Of a stretch of 64,000 nt of DNA, positions 8,841-17,189 are shown piece by piece (position 1 is the first letter of the stretch; each line of letters begins with the position of its first letter). Location: assembly GCF_014385165.1 (NCBI RefSeq), contig NZ_JACRTF010000001.1, positions 1,674,001 through 1,738,000 on the forward strand, in the 5' to 3' direction. The translations under genes were made by a program, and so were the position numbers. The DNA comes from Jilunia laotingensis (GTDB taxonomy: Bacteria > Bacteroidota > Bacteroidia > Bacteroidales > Bacteroidaceae). Below the pieces are notes generated by a model. It was not told the origin of the DNA, made no database searches, and saw only the letters and a program-made list of their open reading frames with translations.

Positions 8841-8903
8841 ATTGCACGTAGAGAAACGTTACAAGAGTGAATGCTCACTAGATTCTCGTTCTCTGCGTGC
8901 AAT
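8841..8903. repeat. Long branched inverted repeat between convergent genes
   Basis: Outer arms ATTGCACGTAGAGAAACG (8841-8858) and CGTTCTCTGCGTGCAAT (8887-8903) pair with one G-T wobble and one bulged A. Inside, AGTGA and TCACT form a small second hairpin. It lies between the plus-strand channel gene and the minus-strand gene ending at 9023, so it may act as a bidirectional terminator, although no long T run follows. Confidence 0.55.
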
Positions 8904-9022
8904 ACTTTAAAGAGACTATACAAAGCTTTTGTTTCAGTGTTTTCTGTTTTTTTTATCTCTGCATAGCATCCTTCCAACTGTCATAATATCTCCTTTATTG
9001 ATCAGTTTTCTTTTCTAATCTT

Positions 9023-10831
9023 TTATTTTATCGAGACTTTCATTGTTTCATTCCCCACGCAAATGATATAAACACCTTGGGGTAATGCTATTGAGAATGT
9101 ATTTCCTTGAGATTTCGCATTTTGCACCATTTGTCCGTTAATGTTATGAATCCGTATCGACTCGTAGCCTTTTAGGTTTGAAACGGTAAGTAATTTTTGG
9201 TTAACCTGAATATTCAGGCGGGTTGACTGATTATTGGTTTGAATTCCTGTTTCAATCGGATAATAATATATGAGGTAAGAATCGGCTATCCAGCCTTTCA
9301 TTCCGTTTGAAACGAAATAATCTTCACGGAGCAGGTTGCTATTTTCATTGTAAGTGAACTGATATTTAGAACCCTCTACCCATTTGCCGGTTGTTGCATC
9401 ACCTTCTGAACGGACTATTTCTTTTAAAAGATTATTGTTGTCATAAGTACCGACTTCTTTTGTTGCAGGTGTCCAACCTTTGTCTCCCCAAACATAGCTT
9501 TCATAATTTGCCACGTCATTTTCATGTCCTGTGTATTCAAATATCTCTTTTATCACGCCAATGAACTCTGCTTCTTCCATATCATACCCGTATACTTCAT
9601 GTAGCGTGTTACGGGAAGCTTCGTCATATTCGGTAATTTCTTTCTGCATAAGGATCAGTTCCGGTGTTGAACTACCGTATGGGATCGATTCTATCTGATA
9701 GAGGGTTTGATTTCCGTTCGTATCGTACTCATGGGTGTATACCGAACTTAACAGAGGTGTCCCGGTGGTATTATCAGGATAATAAAAGCGGGATTTTATT
9801 TCACGGCCTTCAGCATCGTATTCACCTTCCCATCTTTGTGAAAATCCCCAATCACCGTCTTCCCAGCCATATCCTTCCTCCAGGGTCATTTTCCCATTGA
9901 TGTGTTCGTATATTATTCTCTGATCGTTTACCCATTCACCGTCTTCTGACTCTTGCCAAAATGCCATTTCAAGTTCATCATTCGCATCGTAAGTGAAAGT
10001 TCCTTTTGCGGTAGCTGAAAATTCGTTTGTGGCGTAGTCCAGCTCATATTCCGTTCTTATTTTCAGAAGTAAAGGTTTGATGGCATCATATTCGCAAATG
10101 TAGTAGAAGCTTTCAATAAATTCATCATCTTCCCATTCCCATTCATTATATCTGGTTACAAGCCCCAATTCGTTGTATTCGTAGATGTCTTTAAAACTTC
10201 CGAACCAGCCATCTTCTCCCCAATAATAACCTTCTTCCGAAATGAGTTTCCCGTCCGGGCGGTAGGAAGAGCTTTCTTTTTGGTTGTTCATCCATTTGCC
10301 GTCAGTGGCATTCCAGTAGAATTGTTCTTGATAGACTATGTTGCCATATTCGTCATATTCTAAAGCAGCTTTTTTGGTACCTGTCCATACTTCTTTTATC
10401 AGTTCGTAGAACTCATTATATACGGCTAGTCCGGCTTCATCGTATCTGACAATCTGCTCTTTTGTCGGTATCCAGGTATTATCGAGATCTGATTGTCTGA
10501 ATTCTTCCAAATGGGTCAGTTTGTTGTTATCATCGTATTCGAATTTGGTGATGTACGTTTTTATACCATCAGGAGTAAATACGATCATGCTGTCCGGGTA
10601 TTCCACAACTGTTTCATTCGGTGTCTTATATCGCGCAGATGTACGTGTTATAGCGTTTAATTCAACACGACCCATTCTTTTGTTCTTCTGGGCCGTCGCT
10701 ATAGACTCGCTTTTGTTGCAACGTTTTAAAACTTTTTGTCTAGGAGTTACAGGCACGTCTGCCAACAGGGATGTTACGAATAAGAGAAATAGTCCTGTAC
10801 TTAGGATCTTTTGAAGTAGTACTTTTTTCAT
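9023..10831 (-). CDS. Large secreted protein with YDxxG/N repeats and a T9SS-like C-terminal sorting domain
   Basis: A 602-residue exported protein. The N-terminal signal peptide runs to about residue 25 (LFLLFVTSLLADV). Residues ~75-515 are made of repeated units around a YDxxG or YDxxN core (YDEYGNIVYQ, YDAEGREIKS, YDTNGNQTLY, YNENSNLLRE), each separated by Trp-rich DGxW turns, similar to RHS/YD-type or DUF3836-like repeats. The last ~70 residues (KLLTVSNLKGYESIRIHNIN, then GQMV, ending KVSIK) look like a type A C-terminal sorting domain. It is probably surface-exposed. Function unknown; it is monocistronic, with a -7 box upstream. Confidence 0.75.
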   Translation of the reverse strand: MKKVLLQKILSTGLFLLFVTSLLADVPVTPRQKVLKRCNKSESIATAQKNKRMGRVELNAITRTSARYKTPNETVVEYPDSMIVFTPDGIKTYITKFEYDDNNKLTHLEEFRQSDLDNTWIPTKEQIVRYDEAGLAVYNEFYELIKEVWTGTKKAALEYDEYGNIVYQEQFYWNATDGKWMNNQKESSSYRPDGKLISEEGYYWGEDGWFGSFKDIYEYNELGLVTRYNEWEWEDDEFIESFYYICEYDAIKPLLLKIRTEYELDYATNEFSATAKGTFTYDANDELEMAFWQESEDGEWVNDQRIIYEHINGKMTLEEGYGWEDGDWGFSQRWEGEYDAEGREIKSRFYYPDNTTGTPLLSSVYTHEYDTNGNQTLYQIESIPYGSSTPELILMQKEITEYDEASRNTLHEVYGYDMEEAEFIGVIKEIFEYTGHENDVANYESYVWGDKGWTPATKEVGTYDNNNLLKEIVRSEGDATTGKWVEGSKYQFTYNENSNLLREDYFVSNGMKGWIADSYLIYYYPIETGIQTNNQSTRLNIQVNQKLLTVSNLKGYESIRIHNINGQMVQNAKSQGNTFSIALPQGVYIICVGNETMKVSIK

Positions 10832-10870
10832 AAGTTTTGTTTTATGTGTATAACAATAAGTGAATTTTTA

Positions 10871-10878
10871 CAAATATA
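10871..10878 (-). promoter_or_regulatory. -7 box for the YD-repeat secreted protein
   Basis: CAAATATA on the plus strand reads TATATTTG on the minus strand, 40 bp before the start at 10831. No clear -33 box is seen. Confidence 0.4.
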
Positions 10879-11033
10879 ATCAATATTATTAGTTTCTAGG
10901 TATGTTTTGTGATAAAAATTATATTTAAGGCTGAATTATGTGTTGGTTTATAATTTTACAGGTGTTTGTTCTCATTCAACTGGATAACAATAAATGCTGT
11001 TTTTACTAGCTGTAGTTACCTGTCACAATGGGT

Positions 11034-11166
11034 ATCTATATCCAACGTATTGGACATTAATGATTAGCGCGTTGAATATTAATGGTTAGCGTGCTGGCTA
11101 TTAATACTTATCGCGTTGACCTTTAATGTCCGATAAGCAAGACTTTCATGATTAGCAATTGCTTGG
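11034..11166. repeat. 22-bp tandem repeat array, about six units
   Basis: Units begin at 11034 (degenerate), 11056, 11078, 11100, 11122 and 11144, exactly 22 bp apart. The best copies are ATTAATGATTAGCGCGTTGA (11056), ATTAATGGTTAGCGTGCTGG (11078) and ATTAATACTTATCGCGTTGA (11100), each plus two bases. The array fills the gap between the methyltransferase gene end (11188) and the region upstream of the gene starting at 10831. It shares the unit with the array at 45560-45691. The rest of the 10832-11187 gap holds only the -7 box. Confidence 0.8.
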
Positions 11167-11187
11167 TTATAAGCTCTTTATTTTCTG

Positions 11188-12393
11188 CTAGTTCTCGGTT
11201 GCTAAGTTTTCTTGGATTTTACTGCACCTTATCAGTATTTTCTGTTCGTTGGCTAGAGTAGTAGCAAATAAGTATACCTCTCCTCCTTCGGATAACTGGG
11301 TGCGCTTCCGGACTTCCGCCACTGTTGCAGGGAAATTACGGACTGTAATATTGGCTTTCTTTATATCCCCGAGCATCCTCTTTATTTCTTTTTTATTGAA
11401 GGAGCATTGTCCGGTTACAAGGAAAATACGGCCGGGAAAGCATTTTACATATTCGTCCGAGGTATAGAGGTGGCTGTTGGGATGTAGCTTTTTCACATTG
11501 AATGAAGAGGCGATGCTTCGAAATGCACCGGCTTTGAGGATAGATGCATTGGGTTCGTAGAGATAGGTTCCGACGGTTTCTGTATAGGTACATTCCGAAA
11601 TCTGTTCCTTCTCACGGGTAAAAACAAATGAAGTTTGCTCTTTAACGGTGAGATTGATACAGAAGATGGGGATTTCCGTTTTCGGCTCTTTGCTCAAGAT
11701 TAATAAAAGTTCTTTGCATTCATTGTTGACCGAGAGGATATGTACTTCCCGGGTATGCTGCATATTTCTCAATGCTAATGTCAGGTCGAGCATCGGAGAT
11801 AATTTAATGATGACCTTGTGTCCCTTTTCCAGCAATAGTTTTTCGAGTTCGGCCACATTCGGTTCACAGTCGGAGATGGCGACAGTTTTGCCGCCATGTT
11901 CGTTTCTCCGGGCAGGATCGATAAAGATACAATCTACCGGTTCCATCTGTTGTAAATGGCTTACGCTGTCATCATTATATATAGTGATATGTTGTAGCCC
12001 TAATAGGGGGAAATTGTGTGCGGCTATTTCGCAAAGTTCCTTTTGCCGCTCTACGTATGTAGCTTTTTGAAACTTAGGGGATAGGAAGGCACAATCTATT
12101 CCGAATCCTCCGGTGAGATCGGCTAACGAATTTCCTTCGATCAATGAAGCTTTATAACGTGCTGTTATTTCCGAAGAACATTGTTCCAGCGAAAGGTGGC
12201 GGGGATAAAGAAGATTTTCGTTCTTTTGCCAGGAAGGGATCTTGTATGCAGCGATCTGTCTCCCTGCTATTTGGGTAATGGCCATCGGCATATCTATGTC
12301 CGGATAACGGGCAGCTTGCAATGCCAGCGTGTGAATGTCATCGTGGGCATGTAGGCGAATAAAGTCCAGTGTGGACTGTGAGAGATTTATCAT
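11188..12393 (-). CDS. Class I SAM-dependent methyltransferase with THUMP-like C-terminal domain
   Basis: A 401-residue cytoplasmic protein. The SAM-binding motif I is ADLTGGFGID (residues 91-100), and FIDPARR (157-163) is a motif-IV-like sequence. The N-terminal ~85 residues and the C-terminal ~90 residues (including AGAFRSIA and the basic KKEIKRMLGDIKKANITVRN segment) fit the THUMP-like RNA-binding arrangement seen in Bacteroidetes methyltransferases of this size. An RNA substrate is likely, but the target base is not known. It is the last gene of a four-gene minus-strand run (14344 to 11188) with gaps of 32, 18 and 14 bp, whose other members are envelope proteins. Confidence 0.8.
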   Translation of the reverse strand: MINLSQSTLDFIRLHAHDDIHTLALQAARYPDIDMPMAITQIAGRQIAAYKIPSWQKNENLLYPRHLSLEQCSSEITARYKASLIEGNSLADLTGGFGIDCAFLSPKFQKATYVERQKELCEIAAHNFPLLGLQHITIYNDDSVSHLQQMEPVDCIFIDPARRNEHGGKTVAISDCEPNVAELEKLLLEKGHKVIIKLSPMLDLTLALRNMQHTREVHILSVNNECKELLLILSKEPKTEIPIFCINLTVKEQTSFVFTREKEQISECTYTETVGTYLYEPNASILKAGAFRSIASSFNVKKLHPNSHLYTSDEYVKCFPGRIFLVTGQCSFNKKEIKRMLGDIKKANITVRNFPATVAEVRKRTQLSEGGEVYLFATTLANEQKILIRCSKIQENLATEN

Positions 12394-12407
12394 TGGTTGC
12401 GAGAAGG

Positions 12408-12884
12408 CTAATTGTTGGTTGTATAAGTTGTATAATGAGTATCAAAGCGTCCGTGAGTGATCCTGCCGCCACTGAAGGTACCGCTAATGATCTGCTGTTG
12501 CTTGTCGAACCGGGTGATTTGGACAGTGCCGTCTTCCAGTTCTTGATTGCCGAACCGGACGTTGGAGAATATGCTTTCTTCTCCTTCTTTCGGTGATTGT
12601 ATCGTAAACCGGATGGCTTTATCCCAGCTCGTTAATACTTTTACGTCCATTACTTTTGTGTATTCATTATAACAGAATGAAATAGAATATTCTTTCGTTG
12701 GTATTGAAAGGAAGAAGGCTCCGTACCTTCCTCCTACATATAACCAACCATCTATGAGGCAACCGAAAGTATCAGCACCTACATTGCTGATCTCAGGCAT
12801 AACGGTTGTGTCCACCGTCCTATCTTCTTCGCAACCCAGACAGAAGATTGCCGAGAGAAGTATGAGTATATATTTTCTTATCAT
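12408..12884 (-). CDS. Small lipoprotein, DUF6252-like
   Basis: A 158-residue protein with a short hydrophobic N-terminus ending at Cys18 (FCLGC), so a lipoprotein is likely. The body (GCLIDGWLYVGGRYGAFFLS, EYSISFCYN, VQITRFDKQQQIISGTFSG) matches my recollection of the DUF6252 type: a compact beta-rich domain in which a set of conserved strands ends in a GTFSG motif. No catalytic function is known. It sits between the barrel gene and the methyltransferase gene with short gaps, so it is probably translated from the same message. Confidence 0.65.
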   Translation of the reverse strand: MIRKYILILLSAIFCLGCEEDRTVDTTVMPEISNVGADTFGCLIDGWLYVGGRYGAFFLSIPTKEYSISFCYNEYTKVMDVKVLTSWDKAIRFTIQSPKEGEESIFSNVRFGNQELEDGTVQITRFDKQQQIISGTFSGGRITHGRFDTHYTTYTTNN

Positions 12885-12902
12885 GATTCTATGGTTTTAA
12901 AA

Positions 12903-13544
12903 TTAAAAGCTATAGGAGATACCCGCTGATAGATTTAATCTGCTTACTGAGAGTGGATCGTCATTGAATTCCACAGTAATTTCCTTACCATGGTATAGGG
13001 AGGTAACCTCTTTAATATGTGCATGTATATATTGTACGTTAGCTTCTAAATTCCAATGCCGGGTTAGTTTTAATGTGGCGTTTACTCCTGCATTGCATGC
13101 CGCGGACGATCCTCGGACAAGCCTGCTTTTCCCGAAAACTTTACTGTCATTACGATAAATCATTGAACCTGCTCCGATACTTAAACGGATAAAGAAGTAT
13201 CGATTCTCGTAACAATAAAGTCCGACTTGTGGTGCTATGTAATGTGTATGTACATGATCGCTGCCTTCTTCATGGCTTCCTTTTGAAGAAAAGCCTGAAT
13301 ATAAAAGTCCTATTCCCATAATTTTTATAGGATGAAAATAGTAACCGACATCCCAGCTGACTCCTTCGGATAGTTCTCTTTCATAGCTATGTATTTGCCT
13401 GGTAAGTCCTGAAGTTCCCTCCAGGATATTGCTGTAGCCTGCCAGGAAAGAGAGGGTATGAACCCGGTCGGTCGTTTTTTGGGCTACTGACCCAACCCAA
13501 CACACTATCAGGAAAACGAATAGTAAAGCATATCTTTTTTTCAT
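12903..13544 (-). CDS. Secreted outer-membrane beta-barrel protein, unknown function
   Basis: A 213-residue protein with a signal peptide (MKKRYALLFVFLIVCWVGS, then VAQ). The mature part is a series of amphipathic beta strands with Gly/aromatic patterns (WDVGYYFHPIKIMGIGLLYS, YIAPQVGLYCYENRYFFIRL) and ends with the strand RLNLSAGISYSF, a C-terminal Phe as in outer-membrane barrels. I do not recognise a specific family. It lies 18 bp upstream of the lipoprotein gene and 32 bp after the M15 peptidase gene. Confidence 0.65.
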   Translation of the reverse strand: MKKRYALLFVFLIVCWVGSVAQKTTDRVHTLSFLAGYSNILEGTSGLTRQIHSYERELSEGVSWDVGYYFHPIKIMGIGLLYSGFSSKGSHEEGSDHVHTHYIAPQVGLYCYENRYFFIRLSIGAGSMIYRNDSKVFGKSRLVRGSSAACNAGVNATLKLTRHWNLEANVQYIHAHIKEVTSLYHGKEITVEFNDDPLSVSRLNLSAGISYSF

Positions 13545-13576
13545 CCTAAATTAATTTTATGGGTTTATAGATAGGT

Positions 13577-14344
13577 CTAATTTATCAGCTTGTATTTCCG
13601 TAAGGCATCTTCGCGGCTGCATCGGTTGAAATGCCACCACTCGCTGTTTAATGCCCGGAATCCGGCTTCTTTCATTACTTCTCTTAGCAATAGCCGGTTG
13701 TTCCGTTCTTCCGGGCTGATTTTTCCGTTTTTAACCAGCATTGCTTCTTGGGTGATATGGGCTTCGGCACCGAAATAGTCTACTTCCGTTCCCATCGGCA
13801 GAACTACATTGTTGCTATCGATGATGCTGACATCGACGGCAAGTCCGTAATTGTGCAATCCTCCTCCGTGTGCAGGATTGGATACATAAATGTTCTTTGA
13901 CGTTCCCTTCACTCTGTTCCACATTTTTCTCTGAACAGACATTGGTCGGGCTGCGTCATAAACGATCAGGCGGTATTCGGGATGCCGTTCTTTTAGCCGT
14001 TGTTGTGCAAGCAGTAGAGATTGCAGGGCGTCTTCATGCAGGTAAGCTTCTTTGAGATCGCTGTAAAGAATCTCTCCGGTGAAATTATCAGGCGTGGCAT
14101 ACATCAGTTTTATCACAATCGTACTGTCGGCTTCCCGTATATTTTTCAATCCGAGTGAATCAAGGTACAAGGCGGTACGGCTTTTGATTTGGGCTGGAAG
14201 AGAGGCTGTTTGTAAGGAATCTGTCTTCGTGGAGAGGGTGGTGGAATCAGGCGATACTATTGAAGACGCTACTTGTCTTCTTGCGTCATGGCAAGCCATG
14301 AACGCAAGAAAGAACATCGGAAATAGCCATCTGTTGTATCTCAT
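13577..14344 (-). CDS. M15 family D-Ala-D-Ala dipeptidase (VanX/DdpX-like) lipoprotein
   Basis: A 255-residue zinc metallopeptidase. Zinc ligands His164 and Asp171 lie in HGGGLHNYGLAVD and His238 in EWWH, with Glu235 as general base; Arg133 in YDAARPMS is the conserved substrate-binding Arg. The N-terminus has a lipobox-like sequence ending at Cys18 (FMAC), so it is probably anchored in the envelope. VanX-type enzymes cleave D-Ala-D-Ala. In a bacterium with no van genes nearby, recycling of cell-wall dipeptides is the likely role. It is the first gene of the run ending with the methyltransferase. Confidence 0.88.
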   Translation of the reverse strand: MRYNRWLFPMFFLAFMACHDARRQVASSIVSPDSTTLSTKTDSLQTASLPAQIKSRTALYLDSLGLKNIREADSTIVIKLMYATPDNFTGEILYSDLKEAYLHEDALQSLLLAQQRLKERHPEYRLIVYDAARPMSVQRKMWNRVKGTSKNIYVSNPAHGGGLHNYGLAVDVSIIDSNNVVLPMGTEVDYFGAEAHITQEAMLVKNGKISPEERNNRLLLREVMKEAGFRALNSEWWHFNRCSREDALRKYKLIN

Positions 14345-14447
14345 TTCTATTGCATTATTTAGATGGTTATGATTGCTGTTTGAATGACCATCGTGGTCTG
14401 TTATAATAAACGCGATTCCCTGTTTTGAAAGCTATCCCATTACTTTA

Positions 14448-15437
14448 TTATTTTAATGGTTTTGCTTCAACCCCTTCCATAGTGAGTTTTACAGGATTTA
14501 TAAATCCGTTCTCGTCGAAAGTCATGCGGTCGATGCAAACGTTACGGTGAGTGCCCTCTTTATCATTCAGCGGATGACGATGGTAAACGATATAATATTC
14601 TTCGGTACCCGGAATCTGTATGACAGAGTGATGTCCTGCACCCGTACCGATATTAGGATCTTGTTCCAATATTTTGCCGATTCGTTCAAAAGGGCCGAAT
14701 GGAGAATCGGAGATAGCATATGCTACTGAATAGTCGGGACCTGTCCAGCCGCCTTCGCTCCACATGAAATAGTATTTATTGTTTTTCTTAAATACGAACG
14801 GTCCTTCAACGTAATGTTCGGGCGTAACTTCTTTGTACATGGTTCCGTCTTCGAATGGTATGATCTGTGTGAAGTCGTCTTTTAAACGAACGATGTTACA
14901 ATGTCCCCAGCCTCCGTAGTACATGTAGTAATTGCCGTTGTCGTTGAATACAAACTGGTCGATGGGTTGTGCCCCGTTCACAATGTCGCTGATCAATGGT
15001 TTGCCGACTAAATCCTTATACGGTCCTTCCGGACGGTCGCTGACGGCTACTCCAATGCCGCCTACATCTCCCTGGTGGATATCGTTTGCAGAAAAGAAGA
15101 AGTAATACTTATTGTCTTTCTTCAGTACGGCAGGGGCCCATAGAGCTTTTGAGGCCCAACTGACGGTTGCCGTATCGAGAATGCACGCATGCTTCTCCCA
15201 GTTGACAAGGTCTTTCGAAGAGAAGCAATCAAAATAAGTAGCTTTCATTGCACCATTGCTGGACGTAGGATAAATCCAGTAAGTGTCATCGTAAATAATT
15301 GCTTCCGGGTCGGCATACCATCCTTCGATAATGGGGTTACCTGTCAGTTGTGTTTGGGTATCTGCCTTTTTACCCGATTGGCATGAAGCAATTGAGCCTG
15401 CTAATATCAAGGCTGTGAGAATCCATTTTGTTTTCAT
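14448..15437 (-). CDS. Glycoside hydrolase family 43 lipoprotein
   Basis: A 329-residue five-bladed propeller enzyme. The GH43 triad is visible: Asp43 (WYADPEA) as base, Asp160 (AQPIDQF) as pKa modulator and Glu211 (YVEGPF) as acid. A signal peptide ends in a lipobox at Cys19 (IASC), so it is a lipoprotein. It probably removes arabinose or xylose from plant polysaccharides; the exact linkage cannot be set by sequence alone. There is no SusC/SusD pair nearby. It has its own promoter, which overlaps the terminator of the preceding gene. The gap to the dipeptidase gene is 103 bp and shows only a short GACCA/TGGTC palindrome. Confidence 0.88.
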   Translation of the reverse strand: MKTKWILTALILAGSIASCQSGKKADTQTQLTGNPIIEGWYADPEAIIYDDTYWIYPTSSNGAMKATYFDCFSSKDLVNWEKHACILDTATVSWASKALWAPAVLKKDNKYYFFFSANDIHQGDVGGIGVAVSDRPEGPYKDLVGKPLISDIVNGAQPIDQFVFNDNGNYYMYYGGWGHCNIVRLKDDFTQIIPFEDGTMYKEVTPEHYVEGPFVFKKNNKYYFMWSEGGWTGPDYSVAYAISDSPFGPFERIGKILEQDPNIGTGAGHHSVIQIPGTEEYYIVYHRHPLNDKEGTHRNVCIDRMTFDENGFINPVKLTMEGVEAKPLK

Positions 15438-15464
15438 CGGTCTTATTATTTAGTGAATACTTTG

Positions 15465-15497
15465 CAAAAATAATAAAAGAAAGACAGCAGATACAAA
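15465..15497 (-). promoter_or_regulatory. Promoter of the GH43 gene at 14448-15437
   Basis: On the minus strand the -33 box TTTG is at 15494-15497 and the -7 box TATTTTTG at 15465-15472, 21 bp apart. The -33 box lies inside the loop of the upstream gene's terminator hairpin. Confidence 0.65.
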
Positions 15498-15511
15498 CAA
15501 AAGCTGCCTTT
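15480..15511 (-). terminator. Terminator of the lipoprotein gene 15565-16800
   Basis: Arms AAAGACAGC (15480-15488) and GCTGCCTTT (15503-15511), one mismatch; on the minus strand it is followed by CTTTTATTATTTTT. Confidence 0.6.
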
Positions 15512-15564
15512 CTCATCGATAAAGAGTAATTATCCGATAGAAGTTAGGCTGCTACCTTAGTTAT

Positions 15565-16800
15565 CTAATCTTTTATTTTTACTTGTTTTACCTTGGTCGG
15601 TTCGGTTGCTCCGTTCTCATAATACTCTAATATGATATCGTATTCACCACTAAGCATAATTTTAAGATCACAAGACCTGCCGCTTTCGATGGAAGTTAAT
15701 ATATTTCCACCTATCTCTTCGTTGAAAGAGCTGACCATCCAATTATCTTGTGTGCCTACATAAAAGCCTCCCCATACGCCCAATCTGAATTTCTTTTCGG
15801 TTCGGGAGCCTCCCTTAATAATGACTTTCAGTTTTATTCCAGCGGGCACATCGGCGCACAATGAATAATCACTTCTGTCCGAGACTGTAGTAACTTCATC
15901 GGCAAGAAGATTGATTCCATATTGGCCCATCTGGGGATAGGTGACGAATAAGGTACGTTGATAATCGGTATTTGCGTTAAAGTCCTGAATGCATTTGTTT
16001 AAATCCTCTGTAGTAATAGAGTACTCTACGCCTAACTCACTGTACTTTTTGATTAAGTTGGATTGTATTTCATCAATGTCAAGATAGGCAACATTGTCGG
16101 CAAGTTGCGAACCCAAGGCTTGGTTGTCTAGTTTTCCATCAGTCTGTATATCTGAGCTTATACCGGCAAGCAATTCCGAAACTTTACCCGTACTTAGCCG
16201 TCCTTGAATAATAGACGAGATTGTCAATAGGATGGCATCACTGTTTAGACTGAGTTGTTCAGATGGCATATCGTTTTCAGGGTTGCCTCCAAAAATATTC
16301 AAAACTTCTTTTCTTGCTTGCTTTTTTGCATTGGTGAAACTCATTCCCTCTTTTTTCACTAAATATTTTACACGGGGGTATTCTAGATGAGTTAGAATGT
16401 TTATATTGACAGAACTGGTATCGCTGATATCAGCCAGTGCATACAAGGAAAGTGGAGCGTTCGATACATCTCCTTCTACCTCATTAAAATAATAGCCGTC
16501 TGCTTTTAATTCGGCAAAGGGAGAAATAAGTTCGATATTTCTTTCTTCAAAGCTTCCTGAGTTATCTGCTATTCTTGTGGAATAGACAGTACCCGTTTGA
16601 CCGAGTTGGTCGTCCAATAGGGTAATTGTTACTGATGAACCGTTTATATAGGGTCCTTTCTGCACATATCCGTTAAATGCCGTTTTGATAACAGGCTTTT
16701 GAGGTGGCTCTTCAATTACTTTTTCTTTAGAACAAGCAATAAAGTTCGCAATAAACGTGGCCATTAATAAGGTCATTCCAATAAATCTGAATGTTTTCAT
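15565..16800 (-). CDS. Lipoprotein of unknown function
   Basis: A 411-residue protein with a signal peptide and lipobox ending at Cys23 (ANFIACS), followed by a Pro/Glu-rich linker (EEPPQKP). The first ~100 mature residues (FNGYVQKGPYINGSSVTITL, then RIADNSGSFEERNIEL) resemble a carboxypeptidase-regulatory-like beta domain. The middle third is helical with NILTHLEYPRVKYLVKKEG and KKQARKEVLNIFG, and the end is beta-rich. Similar lipoproteins occur singly in Bacteroides genomes, but I know of no function. It is a single-gene unit with its own promoter (leader of about 140 bases) and terminator. Confidence 0.7.
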   Translation of the reverse strand: MKTFRFIGMTLLMATFIANFIACSKEKVIEEPPQKPVIKTAFNGYVQKGPYINGSSVTITLLDDQLGQTGTVYSTRIADNSGSFEERNIELISPFAELKADGYYFNEVEGDVSNAPLSLYALADISDTSSVNINILTHLEYPRVKYLVKKEGMSFTNAKKQARKEVLNIFGGNPENDMPSEQLSLNSDAILLTISSIIQGRLSTGKVSELLAGISSDIQTDGKLDNQALGSQLADNVAYLDIDEIQSNLIKKYSELGVEYSITTEDLNKCIQDFNANTDYQRTLFVTYPQMGQYGINLLADEVTTVSDRSDYSLCADVPAGIKLKVIIKGGSRTEKKFRLGVWGGFYVGTQDNWMVSSFNEEIGGNILTSIESGRSCDLKIMLSGEYDIILEYYENGATEPTKVKQVKIKD

Positions 16801-16944
16801 GACGTATATATTTATAAGTTCAACGTAAATCTGCTATATGTTTGAAATCAGGATATTCCCCCCATAAATATAATTTGGTGTATAATAATTGGAAGCTGCT
16901 TTAAAGATAAACCTTAATGGAGACGTCTATAGTTATACAGATAA

Positions 16945-16976
16945 CAAATATAGAGCTTTTGTTACTTATAATCAAA
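16945..16976 (-). promoter_or_regulatory. Promoter of the lipoprotein gene 15565-16800
   Basis: Minus-strand -33 TTTG (16973-16976) and -7 TATATTTG (16945-16952) with 20 bp between them: an ideal match to the Bacteroides consensus. The untranslated leader would be about 140 bases. Confidence 0.75.
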
Positions 16977-17150
16977 TAAATAGCAATATTTATTTGCGAA
17001 TGGACTGCCTATGCATAAGGAGTTTTTTTATGTGAATAGAAAAAGCCGCTACAATATGATTTTCCAAGGGTCAACAATAGGTCAACAATGAAGCATTTCA
17101 AGGTGATTTTATGCCAATTTCGTCATAATCAGAAAATTTCAAACCAAAGA

Positions 17151-17184
17151 AAAATCCCCATAAACTGCTGCTTATGGGGATTTT
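17151..17184 (-). terminator. tRNA terminator
   Basis: AAAATCCCCATAA (17151-17163) and TTATGGGGATTTT (17172-17184) form a perfect 13-bp stem with an 8-base loop, immediately after the 3' end of the tRNA on the minus strand; the stem itself ends in the T tract. Confidence 0.85.
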
Positions 17185-17189
17185 ACCGG

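Larger units (their letters stand above)
16801..17189. other. 389-bp intergenic region with promoter, tandem 11-bp repeat and tRNA terminator
   Basis: No gene is seen. The region holds the minus-strand promoter (16945-16976), a perfect direct repeat GGTCAACAAT at 17069 and 17080 with an 11-bp period, and the terminator of the tRNA gene (17151-17184). The repeat next to a tRNA recalls integrase arm-type sites, but no integrase gene is nearby. Confidence 0.55.

Noticed and set aside
11034..11166. CRISPR-like array
   Set aside because: The period is 22 bp with no unique spacers, the units are degenerate, and no cas gene is present; it is a simple tandem repeat.
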